A stretch of DNA of 64,000 nucleotides from Bremerella alba (GTDB lineage Bacteria > Planctomycetota > Planctomycetia > Pirellulales > Pirellulaceae). Below, in pieces: positions 8,072 to 16,188 of this stretch (position 1 is its first letter; each line of letters begins with the position of its first letter). The stretch lies in assembly GCF_013618625.1 (NCBI RefSeq), contig NZ_JABRWO010000010.1, positions 1 to 64,000 of the forward strand. Direction: 5' to 3'. The notes under the pieces were generated by a model that made no database searches, was not told the origin of the DNA, and worked only from the letters and a program-made list of their open reading frames with translations. The translations under genes were made by a program, and so were the position numbers.

Positions 8072-9010
8072 ATGAAAGTGATTCTAGCAAGTCCACGCGG
8101 GTTTTGTGCGGGGGTGAACATGGCGATTGAGTGCCTTGACTTGGCACTTAAGACGTTTGGTGCACCCGTCTACGTTTATCACGAAATCGTCCACAATAAA
8201 TACGTCGTCGAGACCTTCAAAAAGAAGGGCGCGATTTTCGTTGACGACGTGCAGGAAGTCCCTCCCAAATCGATCCTATTGTTCAGTGCCCATGGTGTTT
8301 CGCCTGAAATTCGCCAAGAGGCCAAGCAGCGCGAGTTAACTGCGATCGATGCAACCTGCCCACTGGTGACCAAAGTACACTTGGAAGCGATTAAGTTTGC
8401 CAAGCTGGGTTATACGATCTGCCTAATCGGGCATGAAGGGCACGACGAAGTGATCGGCACGATGGGAGAAGCCCCCGAAGCGATCGTCCTGGTCGAGACT
8501 GAAAAAGACGTCGACACGCTTGAGATCGCCGATCCTGAGAAGCTGGCGTACCTCACCCAGACGACGCTTTCCGTCGACGATGCGACGCGGATCATCAACC
8601 GTTTGAAAGAACGTTTCCCGGCCATCAAAGGTCCTCCTAAGGCAGACATCTGCTACGCGACCCAAAATCGCCAGGAAGCCGTACGAATCCTGGGGACGGA
8701 AGCTCAATTGGTGCTGGTTCTCGGCAGCCAGAACAGCTCCAACAGTCAGCGTCTCAAGGAACTCGCACAAGAGAGTGGTACCCCAGGCTATCTGGTCGAC
8801 GGTGCCAGCGACATCCAGGCTGAGTGGTTTGACGGCGTTGACGGGGTCTTGGTAACTGCCGGGGCGAGTGCGCCTGAGGATGTTGTCCAGGAGTGTCTCG
8901 ATTATCTGGTCGAGAAGTTCGACGCGAAGATCGAAACCCGTAGCATCCGGGAAGAAGAAGTACATTTCCCACTGCCGAAAGAACTTCGCAAACTTGTTCA
9001 GCTTTCCTAA
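8072..9010 (+). CDS. ispH: 4-hydroxy-3-methylbut-2-enyl diphosphate reductase IspH (LytB)
   Basis: Iron-sulfur enzyme of the final MEP-pathway step, converting HMBPP to IPP and DMAPP in the cytoplasm. With start ATG 8072 the product has 312 residues, and its cluster ligands are C12, C96 and C194, close to E. coli C12/C96/C197. H41, H124 and E126 are also conserved. Signatures GFCAGV, ATCPLVTKVH and CYATQNRQ are intact. GGAGGAGG lies about 11 bases upstream of this ATG; an in-frame ATG at 8027 would add 15 unsupported residues. The gene is divergent from hpnCDE, so isoprenoid precursor supply and squalene formation sit side by side. Confidence 0.97.
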   Translation: MKVILASPRGFCAGVNMAIECLDLALKTFGAPVYVYHEIVHNKYVVETFKKKGAIFVDDVQEVPPKSILLFSAHGVSPEIRQEAKQRELTAIDATCPLVTKVHLEAIKFAKLGYTICLIGHEGHDEVIGTMGEAPEAIVLVETEKDVDTLEIADPEKLAYLTQTTLSVDDATRIINRLKERFPAIKGPPKADICYATQNRQEAVRILGTEAQLVLVLGSQNSSNSQRLKELAQESGTPGYLVDGASDIQAEWFDGVDGVLVTAGASAPEDVVQECLDYLVEKFDAKIETRSIREEEVHFPLPKELRKLVQLS

Positions 9011-9047
9011 GAGTAGGTTAAGCCACAGAAGTTCTTAGAAAGCACAA

Positions 9048-9084
9048 AAGATTAACCACGGAAGGCTTATCCGTGGTTAATCTT
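9048..9084. terminator. Bidirectional terminator hairpin
   Basis: A perfect 15-base-pair stem (9048-9062 with 9070-9084) and a 7-base loop lie between the convergent ispH and DUF1080 genes. The flanks are A-rich on one side and T-rich on the other, as expected for termination in both directions. Confidence 0.75.
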
Positions 9085-9108
9085 CTCATATTTCGCCAGG
9101 CAGTTCTC

Positions 9109-10332
9109 TTATTCGGTTCGCTTTACGGGCCAGCGTTCTGGCAGTTCTTGAATCTGGAAGTTTCGAAAGAGGACGTCGGTCGTAGGATCGTGTCCTTGCA
9201 AAATGATCGACCCGGCGGTCAAGCGTTGCCCGCGACGGGGGTTTTCGTCCGGCTTACGCTGGTCGGTCCAGTCGGTGACTTGATAGCCGTTGACCCATAC
9301 CGAGATATGGGCACCTTCAGCGATGAGGGTCTTGGTCAGCCACTGGTTGTCTTTGCTGACCACTTTTCGTGCGACGCTGCGTCGGAAGATGGCACCCGTG
9401 CCACTATCAAGAGGCTTGGTTGGGTCATCCCCTTCAATGCCGTTATGAATCTGGCTTTCGTAGCCCATCATCTTGTCGCCGGGGATACTGCGGAAGAAGA
9501 TGCCTGAGTTCAGGTTCTCAGCGTTAGTTTTGGCATCCAATTGCAAGACGAAATTCGCGTAAACTCCTTCGGTTTCAAGCTGGCCTGGTCCATCCTGAGC
9601 GCGAATGGCACCTTCCTCGGTGACGCTGAATTTTGTGGTCATCGCTGGGTACTGTTTCCATCCAGTCAGATCCTTGCCGTTGAAGATCGACTTCAGCCCC
9701 AGTGGTTTAAGGCTAATATTGCGAAACTGAATTTTACCTCCGTTTTGCTGCAGCCCTATAAAACCTTTGCCAAGATAGGCATCCTCATTCAGTGTCGAAA
9801 CGACCTCGCCGTCCAGTTTCACTTCCAGGACAGGGCCCTGCACGCGGACTTCAAACGTATGCCACTCTCCTGGCGGGCAATCGGGTGTGGCTTTCTCGCG
9901 ACCGACAAAGCTTCCGGTAGGAAAGGAATTGGTAGGCGGGGCGATATTTAGCTCGTAACAGTCATACGTAGCACTTTTCGGCTTAGGGGGAGTTCGCAGG
10001 AAGATACCACTGTTAGTATTCTCCTCGGCTAGAAAGTCGACCCGCAGGATGTAGTCCGCGAACTGGGTTGTCGTACAGAGCAGGCCGATTTCACCATTGG
10101 TGGCTTGGATCGTTCCGTCGACGACTTTCCAATCGGTCTTGGTGATTGGATTCCACCCGAATAGGGTTTCTCCATCGAAAAGAGAGATCCAACCGTCTTC
10201 GATTTCTTCGGGAGTGAGCCCTGGTGTTTGAGCACAAAGGCTGGCAACCGGTATGGCCCATCCCACGACCAGCGTCAGAAGAAGGACCGAGATAGTTGGG
10301 GGCTGAGAGCGTTCGCGGTTATTGATTCGCAT
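9109..10332 (-). CDS. Secreted tandem DUF1080 (3-keto-disaccharide hydrolase-like) protein
   Basis: Exported protein of about 407 residues with an N-terminal signal peptide (hydrophobic stretch near 15-35 ending at SLCAQ). Two DUF1080 domains follow, roughly residues 45-210 and 212-400. Each begins with the family opening pattern (LFDGETLFGW; IFNGKDLTGW) and contains an NSGIF(L/F)R core. DUF1080 proteins have a concanavalin-like jelly-roll fold and are abundant in planctomycetes; some act as 3-keto-glycoside hydrolases, so a role in periplasmic polysaccharide breakdown is plausible. ATG 10332 is favoured over GTG 10335. The gene is convergent with ispH behind a strong terminator. Function beyond the fold is inference. 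Confidence 0.85.
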   Translation of the reverse strand: MRINNRERSQPPTISVLLLTLVVGWAIPVASLCAQTPGLTPEEIEDGWISLFDGETLFGWNPITKTDWKVVDGTIQATNGEIGLLCTTTQFADYILRVDFLAEENTNSGIFLRTPPKPKSATYDCYELNIAPPTNSFPTGSFVGREKATPDCPPGEWHTFEVRVQGPVLEVKLDGEVVSTLNEDAYLGKGFIGLQQNGGKIQFRNISLKPLGLKSIFNGKDLTGWKQYPAMTTKFSVTEEGAIRAQDGPGQLETEGVYANFVLQLDAKTNAENLNSGIFFRSIPGDKMMGYESQIHNGIEGDDPTKPLDSGTGAIFRRSVARKVVSKDNQWLTKTLIAEGAHISVWVNGYQVTDWTDQRKPDENPRRGQRLTAGSIILQGHDPTTDVLFRNFQIQELPERWPVKRTE

Positions 10333-10518
10333 CACATGAAAATCCTGGGCGGGAAAAGAAGGACCTTAAATGGCTAATAGGTGGAAGACTCTAACCTAAG
10401 GAAATCATTAGGGTTTGGGAAGATCCGCGGGGTTTGCTCTGGCGATGGCGTAAGGTACGTTAAAGATCCGTAGCTATGCGAGCGGCTAGTGAAATGCTTG
10501 CGATCTGGAGTATGCGTT

Positions 10519-12426
10519 GTGGAAGAGAAGCTTTACCTACTTTATTTTGCCGGCATTCTGGCCCTGGGGATTTCAGCCCAGTGGTTGGCATGGCGTCTGC
10601 GGCTTCCTTCTATTTTGCTCCTTCTGGGCTTCGGTTTTTTGGCCAGTTTTCTGCCGGCAGGGCCCGACGAAATCATCGGACGTGAAGTCCTTTTCCCGAT
10701 CGTTTCCCTCTCAGTAGCAGTGATTCTGTTTGAAGGGGGCATGAGTCTGCGCTTTGCCGAGCTGCGCGAGGTGGGGCCGGCACTGGGGGGCCTGGTCACC
10801 ATTGGGGCACTGGTCGTTTGGGGATTAGCCTCAGTCGCGGCGTACTTTTTAATCGGCTTTTCACCTGCTATTTCTGCCGTGGTCGGGGCCATTGTGGTGG
10901 TGACCGGACCTACGGTGGTTGGACCTCTATTAAGCCATATTAGACCGTCCCGAAAGATCGGCTCTTTAGCCAAATGGGAAGGGATTGTCATTGACCCAAT
11001 CGGTGCGGTGCTCGCGGTGCTCGTGTTTGAGTTCATCATGCAGACCGGAGAAGGGGCGACCTGGGCCACCCCGATGTGGTCGATCGCGAAGACGATAGGC
11101 GTTGGTGTGGTTCTGGGCGTCCTGACCGCCTACATGATGATCTTCGCTTTGAAGAGCTACTGGATCCCTGATTTTCTACACAACGCGTTCATTCTGGCGG
11201 TCCTCTTGTCGGTTTTCGCCATCTCGAATTACATCCAGTCAGAGTCCGGTCTTTTAACCGTAACTGTGCTTGGGCTTTTGATGGCCAATCAGAAGCACAT
11301 TCCTGTACGGCATATCTTCGAATTTAAAGAGAACCTGCGGGTTCTGTTGATCTCTTGTTTGTTCATTGTGCTGGCCGCACGTATTTCCCTAGGAACGCTT
11401 TTGCAAGTGGGCTGGATGGGGCTGCTGTTTGTGGCCGTGTTGATTGTCATCGTACGTCCAGCCTCGGTATTTCTGTCGACGATAAGAAGCGGACTGAATT
11501 GGCGAGAAAAGGTTTTTCTCTGTTTTATGGCCCCCCGCGGGATTGTGGCTGCTGCGGTCGGCTCTATTTTTTCCTTCGAACTAGCGCACCACGCCGAGAA
11601 TCTCGACCTCGGGGAAGTCGGAGGTGTCGCCGAGGGGACGCTCGTCGTGCCGGTCGTGTTTATGGTCATCGTGGGTACTGTGATGTTTTACGGTCTCACC
11701 GCGGCTCCGGTGGCTCGTTGGTTGGGATTGGCCAGCCCGGCGCCTCAGGGCGTGCTGATTGCTGGGGCGGATCGCTGGATCCGAGAGCTCGCCGTAGTAA
11801 TCAAGAGTGCCGGCTTTCAAGTGATGCTAGTGGATACCAATTTCCGGAATATCACCGCCGCTCGAATGCAGAACCTGCCAGCCCAGTGCGCAAGTATCCT
11901 CTCGGACTTTGTCAGTGAAGAGCTCAATCTTGGGGGGATCGGGCGTCTTCTGGCCGCCACACCAAACGACGAGGTCAATTCGCTCGCCTGCATGGAGTTC
12001 ACCCATTTATTCGGCAGGAAAGAAGTTTATCAACTGAGCCCGTGGGACTCTGGTTCCGGCAAGCGGCAATCGGTATCGGACCACCTTCGTGGCCGCGTGA
12101 CCTTCGGGCATGGACTCGATTTCTATGCGATCGCACGACGGGTGACCGCCGGAGCCCAGTTTAAGAAGACAACGATCACCGAAGAATTCACTTACCACGA
12201 TTTTCAGCAAACCCATGGCGAATCGGCAACGCTCTTGTTCGTGATCCCAGAAACCAATCGGCTGAGAATTGTGACTGCCGACGACAGTTTCGTGCCCAAA
12301 GCGGGGCAAACAATCATCGCGCTGATTGACGCCCGCCCCGAACCGATCAAGCCGCCGGCGAAATCGGAAGACTCTAAGTCGGGTGAGCCGGAAGAATCGC
12401 CAGCGAAATCTGTGGCGTCGGAATAG
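10519..12426 (+). CDS. Cation:proton antiporter (NhaP-type) with TrkA-N domain
   Basis: Inner-membrane monovalent cation/H+ antiporter of about 635 residues. The first roughly 390 residues form about 12 hydrophobic helices with the family hallmarks TGPTVVGPLL and LFEGGM. A cytosolic TrkA-N (RCK) nucleotide-binding domain follows (VLIAGADRWIRELA, ATPNDEVN), then a TrkA-C-like part and a disordered acidic tail rich in Pro, Lys and Ser. Members of this architecture exchange Na+ or K+ for protons under nucleotide control; the exact ion cannot be read. GTG 10519 is preceded by GGAG with eight-base spacing. The 3' end overlaps the opposite-strand GH2-like gene by about 50 bases. Confidence 0.92.
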   Translation: MEEKLYLLYFAGILALGISAQWLAWRLRLPSILLLLGFGFLASFLPAGPDEIIGREVLFPIVSLSVAVILFEGGMSLRFAELREVGPALGGLVTIGALVVWGLASVAAYFLIGFSPAISAVVGAIVVVTGPTVVGPLLSHIRPSRKIGSLAKWEGIVIDPIGAVLAVLVFEFIMQTGEGATWATPMWSIAKTIGVGVVLGVLTAYMMIFALKSYWIPDFLHNAFILAVLLSVFAISNYIQSESGLLTVTVLGLLMANQKHIPVRHIFEFKENLRVLLISCLFIVLAARISLGTLLQVGWMGLLFVAVLIVIVRPASVFLSTIRSGLNWREKVFLCFMAPRGIVAAAVGSIFSFELAHHAENLDLGEVGGVAEGTLVVPVVFMVIVGTVMFYGLTAAPVARWLGLASPAPQGVLIAGADRWIRELAVVIKSAGFQVMLVDTNFRNITAARMQNLPAQCASILSDFVSEELNLGGIGRLLAATPNDEVNSLACMEFTHLFGRKEVYQLSPWDSGSGKRQSVSDHLRGRVTFGHGLDFYAIARRVTAGAQFKKTTITEEFTYHDFQQTHGESATLLFVIPETNRLRIVTADDSFVPKAGQTIIALIDARPEPIKPPAKSEDSKSGEPEESPAKSVASE

Positions 12427-12778
12427 TCTTTTCGAGTGGTGCTAATGTCTTGATGCTGATCGTCAGGCAGCACCGCATGATTAAGTGGCTTTTCACATCG
12501 ACGATGTGCTTCTGCAGTGCAGGAAACTCTCCGAGGCTGGCACCATTGATCCAGGCCGAGCCTTGAAAAGGAAGATCGACTAGCTGAAGTTGTACTTGGC
12601 TGCCATCGTCGATGCCTGTGGGCCGATGAAACCATCGCTTCAGGACAACTGCCCCACCGCTTGCCGCCTGAAATATCTGTGGCCAAGCGGCTGGTAGTTT
12701 GACGCGGGTAGGTTCGCCCTGGGCGTCTATGGTCATCTCCCAGGGGCCATTGAGTCGGATGAGGTGTGGTTCAGTCAT
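12374..12778 (-). CDS. Small protein resembling a GH2 sugar-binding domain
   Basis: About 134 residues. The start (LIRLNGPWEM), the KRWFHRPTG segment and the middle (LPFQGSAWINGASLGE) resemble the galactose-binding-like N-terminal domain of glycoside hydrolase family 2, without any catalytic domain. There is no signal peptide. The last 40 residues (from DVKSHLIM) look less regular and overlap the end of the antiporter gene in the opposite direction. The ATG at 12778 lies only three bases after the T-run of a terminator for the upstream gene, and no Shine-Dalgarno is evident, so expression would need read-through or an unseen promoter. Treat as a probable gene of unknown function. Confidence 0.55.
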   Translation of the reverse strand: MTEPHLIRLNGPWEMTIDAQGEPTRVKLPAAWPQIFQAASGGAVVLKRWFHRPTGIDDGSQVQLQLVDLPFQGSAWINGASLGEFPALQKHIVDVKSHLIMRCCLTISIKTLAPLEKTIPTPQISLAILPAHPT

Positions 12779-12782
12779 AAGC

Positions 12783-12816
12783 AAAAAAGCGGACACACCT
12801 TTTCAAGTGTGCCCGC
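12783..12816 (-). terminator. Rho-independent terminator of the pseudopilin gene
   Basis: On the minus strand a 10-bp stem (one G-U pair) closes an 8-base loop and is followed by six T residues. It sits 36 bases after the pseudopilin stop. Confidence 0.8.
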
Positions 12817-12851
12817 CGATGTTTCGTAGAAAGTGGACTCTGCAGGAAAGG

Positions 12852-14558
12852 TTACTCCGGTAGGAAGTCTGCCACGATGGTATCTTGGCGCACCTGACGG
12901 GTACCTTCTTCGATCACTCGAACCGTGACCGAAACGGCTCGGAGAGCCTTGGAATAAGGTGGCTCTGTTTCCAGTTCGCTTTCTTCGCCAGCGTCACTGG
13001 TGTCGCCGTCATCATTCAGGTCGCTAGCGAAATGTTCATCAACAATGTCGTCCCCGTCGTCATCGAAGCCGTTGGTACCCTCGTCAATGACACCGTCTCC
13101 GTTCTGGTCTACTCCGTCGACTTCGTAATAGAAAGGCCATGTGTCGTAGTAGGCATAGTTGAGGCTACCCGTGCTCAACATCGTTGGATTCTGCAGAAAG
13201 AAGCTTGAATTGAGGATTGCCTTCGTCGTAGGGGTGGTTGAACCAAAAATTGACGAACTATTTCCCCCGTAGATCGTGACGTTATTAAGTTGTGACTTGG
13301 TGTTGGGGAAATTCTGGAACGTTTGGTTGTAATAGTCTGTCCCTGCAGTAGGGGATGTACGACTCCAATTCAAATCGACAAAAGCACCTTGCATCGCGTC
13401 CGTGAAATCTGCAGCGCCGTAGCCCGGGTCGCCAGGGGCGAGAGATAGCGAACTCGTCGCTGCGTCTCTCCCAACAGCAGCAATCGGATCGAAGATTCGG
13501 ACGTCAAATGCCAACGTATTGGTGAGCATCACATCTTCGCCGGTTCGATCCCGATTATTCGTGCCAGAAGGACTCCATTGCAATGCATGGTTCAGCTGCT
13601 CGAACGTAAGCAACGCATGGGGTCGTAAGGGAGCTGGATCGAAACCAGCACCAGCACCACCCACTTGCAGGTTAATCGCCGTGCCGCCGCTGTCTTCATC
13701 GACCTGGATTCCGTCGGCCGCGTAGGGAGCATGGGCAACACGCCGATCGCGAGATTGCAGGTCTTCGAGCGAGTTGGTTTGCCATTCACTATTGCTGGCC
13801 GACCACATCGAGAGGTCGTAATAATTCATCGCCTCTGCATAAGTGAGTGTATGAGAAGCAGGGGGCGCCATTGTGTTCGGATTACCAACAAAAATATCGG
13901 GCCGAATTAACAAGACACGGCGGTAAAGTGTGACCGTTTCGTCGGCGTCGCGCTGACCATTAGCGTTGGTGTCCTCTACCGGAGTATGCTTTGTGAAGTA
14001 AACGATCTCCGCATAGTGAGAGGTAATGGTCGTGAACAGGGAAAGATCGGTGCGATCAACCCAGAATTTATGGGGAATGACATTGGTATATCCACCAACG
14101 TTAGGCATCAACTCCCCTTGGATTAAACCGACAAACGGCTGGTCTTTGCTATAGGCCGTAAAGCAAATAACGTCATCGGCATCACCCGTCAGACCTCCAT
14201 TCACTCCGGCAAAATCGGGGAACTCGGTGTCATCGATGATATCAGACGTCGCAAAATCGACATCGCGATCAGGCCCTTCAATGATCTCGAAATAACCCTG
14301 ATTGGCACCTGGTTGAACCCACGGCAGCACGTCGACTGAGACGTTGTCCAGGTCATTCTGAAGGTGGGTCGAAACGCTACGCAGGTTGCCGGAAAGTTCA
14401 ATCGTGGCTCGGGCGTCTCGCATTGCCGTACCCATCATGCCGAAGATCTGGGCCACGGCGGCGAACATGATCAAGGTCAACGCGGTCGCCATCAACATTT
14501 CGACGAGCGTCAGCCCGCGTGTTTGGGTAGCGATGTGCGGTGTACGAGTATTCCACAT
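12852..14558 (-). CDS. Large type II secretion/type IV pilus-like minor pseudopilin with Asp-rich loops
   Basis: A 568-residue protein with a prepilin N-terminus: basic leader, cleavage site before LTLVEMLMATALT, Glu at mature +5 and a hydrophobic helix to about residue 35. The size and position of the helix resemble a GspJ/PulJ-like minor pseudopilin, but it is two to three times the usual length. Near residues 485-535 there are several calcium-loop-like Asp clusters (DQNGDGVIDEG, DDDGDDIVDE, DLNDDGDTSDAGE), with another near 205 (DTNANGQRDADE), reminiscent of dockerin or thrombospondin type-3 loops. No other secretion genes are adjacent. It probably sits at the envelope as a pseudopilin tip or adhesin; the cargo is unknown. 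Confidence 0.8.
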   Translation of the reverse strand: MWNTRTPHIATQTRGLTLVEMLMATALTLIMFAAVAQIFGMMGTAMRDARATIELSGNLRSVSTHLQNDLDNVSVDVLPWVQPGANQGYFEIIEGPDRDVDFATSDIIDDTEFPDFAGVNGGLTGDADDVICFTAYSKDQPFVGLIQGELMPNVGGYTNVIPHKFWVDRTDLSLFTTITSHYAEIVYFTKHTPVEDTNANGQRDADETVTLYRRVLLIRPDIFVGNPNTMAPPASHTLTYAEAMNYYDLSMWSASNSEWQTNSLEDLQSRDRRVAHAPYAADGIQVDEDSGGTAINLQVGGAGAGFDPAPLRPHALLTFEQLNHALQWSPSGTNNRDRTGEDVMLTNTLAFDVRIFDPIAAVGRDAATSSLSLAPGDPGYGAADFTDAMQGAFVDLNWSRTSPTAGTDYYNQTFQNFPNTKSQLNNVTIYGGNSSSIFGSTTPTTKAILNSSFFLQNPTMLSTGSLNYAYYDTWPFYYEVDGVDQNGDGVIDEGTNGFDDDGDDIVDEHFASDLNDDGDTSDAGEESELETEPPYSKALRAVSVTVRVIEEGTRQVRQDTIVADFLPE

Positions 14559-14812
14559 GCGATGTGCGTCCTGTAGGTTTCGCCTGACGGTCCAGTCTGC
14601 CCAGGACCGAACTCAGGTTTGCCGTCCTCGCAGGCCATTGGATCAGCCGTGCGAGCTTTGGAGATAAGTTTTTTGTCGACTAGCTGGCGAAAGAATCGCT
14701 GGAAACCATTCGTAATCCAACGGCTTAAGTATATTGCGCTCCAACCCTTAATTCCACCGGGAATGTGCCCAGGGGTCAAGCGTTTTGATTAATTGGGTAG
14801 CCCCGATGGGGG

Positions 14813-15790
14813 TTAGGTTTGCTTGTGCTTGATGACATCAGCGATAATGTCTTCCAGCGAATGCTGTGGGGCGTACTGAATGCAATTCTTGATCTTGGTC
14901 AGATCAGGTACCCGACGCGAAATATCTTCGAATTTTGAGTTAAATGCTTCTTCATACGATTGAAATTGAACGTCTAACTCTGGATTTACCTGGCCAATAA
15001 CCATCTTTGCCAATTCCAAAATGGTAACCGGACGGTCGCTGCCAATATTAAAAACTTCACCTAAGGCCGCATCAGTCCGCATTAATTGAATGACGGCTCC
15101 GATGACGTCGGCCACGTGGGCGAAACAGCGGATCTGGCTGCCATCGTGATGAACCGTGGGGGACTTACCGGCCATCGCCGCATCCACAAACCGAGGAAGG
15201 ACCATCCCGTAGGCCCCCGTTTGTCGCGGTCCCACCACGTTAAAGAAGCGGCCAATGACCACAGGCGTCTTCTTCTGATGCCAGTAAGCAAGCGAAAGGA
15301 ACTCGTCGATTGCTTTGGACGCGCCATAACTCCAGCGAGGACGGGTTGTTGCGCCAAACACTAGGTCGTCTTCTTCGGTCCAGACCGCTTTGGGATTCTT
15401 GCCATACACTTCCGAAGTACTGGCCATAAACATGCGAACTTCGTCCCCTTCGGCATTGCGCCGCTGGACCTCGGCCAAGAGAATTTCGGTCGGGTAGATG
15501 TTCCGTTCGATGGTTTGAATAGGTTCTTTGTTGATCAGGGCTACCCCAACGGCAGCAGCCAGGTGATAAACTTCGTTGGCTTGGTTGACCAGATCACGAA
15601 CGAGCGTCCGGTCAGAGACCGTACCATGGACAAACCGAAAATCTGGGTTCGCCAGCAGATGCTCGATGTTTCGTTTCGACCCGGTCGATTCGTCGTCGAC
15701 CACAATGACTTGGTTGCCAACACCCAGTAATGCTTCGGCTAGGTGCGAACCAATAAATCCGGCACCGCCGGTGATCAGAGAAATTGCCAT
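14813..15790 (-). CDS. NAD-dependent epimerase/dehydratase (extended SDR)
   Basis: A 325-residue nucleotide-sugar-modifying enzyme. The NAD motif GGAGFIGSHLAEAL is at 7-20. The catalytic S/T-YxxxK elements appear as STSEVYG and YGASKAIDE, and the substrate-binding pattern (RFFNVVGPRQTGAYGMVLPRF) resembles UDP-glucose 4-epimerase or UDP-glucuronate decarboxylase-like enzymes. The length is normal. Substrate cannot be assigned; GDP- or UDP-sugars for exopolysaccharide or O-glycans are likely. It stands alone on the minus strand and is divergent from the large TPR gene. Confidence 0.9.
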   Translation of the reverse strand: MAISLITGGAGFIGSHLAEALLGVGNQVIVVDDESTGSKRNIEHLLANPDFRFVHGTVSDRTLVRDLVNQANEVYHLAAAVGVALINKEPIQTIERNIYPTEILLAEVQRRNAEGDEVRMFMASTSEVYGKNPKAVWTEEDDLVFGATTRPRWSYGASKAIDEFLSLAYWHQKKTPVVIGRFFNVVGPRQTGAYGMVLPRFVDAAMAGKSPTVHHDGSQIRCFAHVADVIGAVIQLMRTDAALGEVFNIGSDRPVTILELAKMVIGQVNPELDVQFQSYEEAFNSKFEDISRRVPDLTKIKNCIQYAPQHSLEDIIADVIKHKQT

Positions 15791-16188
15791 GCGCTGATTG
15801 CTTTGCTGAATAATTGCGAAACGCGATCCATCTCGGAAAACGTTCGTAATGGAGAAGCCTGCCCAATTCGCTACGCAGGGGGCACCGTCTCCCCTAGTTC
15901 GTTGGGAAGGCGTGCGATTTCCATTGATTGACGATTTAGGGACCGCAACTCGTTATCCTACAAGGTTTTTCCCTGTGAGGACTGCCAATCCTTTCTATCA
16001 TGATCCACAATGGGGTCAAAAAAGCGGCAAACTCCTTTTCCGCACCGAAATTTAGCTCTAGAAATGGTTTCTTAAGGCGGAATAATGAAACTTCGCGGAA
16101 TTTCCGTCACAATAAGGTAAGTCGATCACCACTTAGCCCCTCTCCGTCTGCCTGTACCTTGCTGACAAATAACGAGGACCGTTGTTCC
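15791..16188. other. 398-base divergent intergenic region
   Basis: Separates the epimerase and the TPR gene, so both promoters should be here. No clear consensus promoter pair was found; TTGACG at about 15926 has no well-spaced -10. An in-frame ATG at 16000 upstream of the TPR gene gives a low-complexity Ser/Asn-rich extension that does not look coding. Confidence 0.5.

Noticed and set aside
13519-13600. A T-arm-like GGTTCGATCCC sequence as part of a tRNA gene
   Set aside because: It lies inside the pseudopilin gene and has no acceptor or anticodon arms around it; no tRNA was found in the window.
14510-14779. 89-codon minus-strand frame upstream of the pseudopilin gene
   Set aside because: It overlaps the pseudopilin start in another frame, lacks a ribosome-binding site, and its sequence shows no regular pattern.
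16016-16041. Minus-strand hairpin followed by six T in the 15.8-16.2 kb gap
   Set aside because: The stem is only four plus three base pairs with a mismatch and no gene upstream on that strand needs a terminator there.
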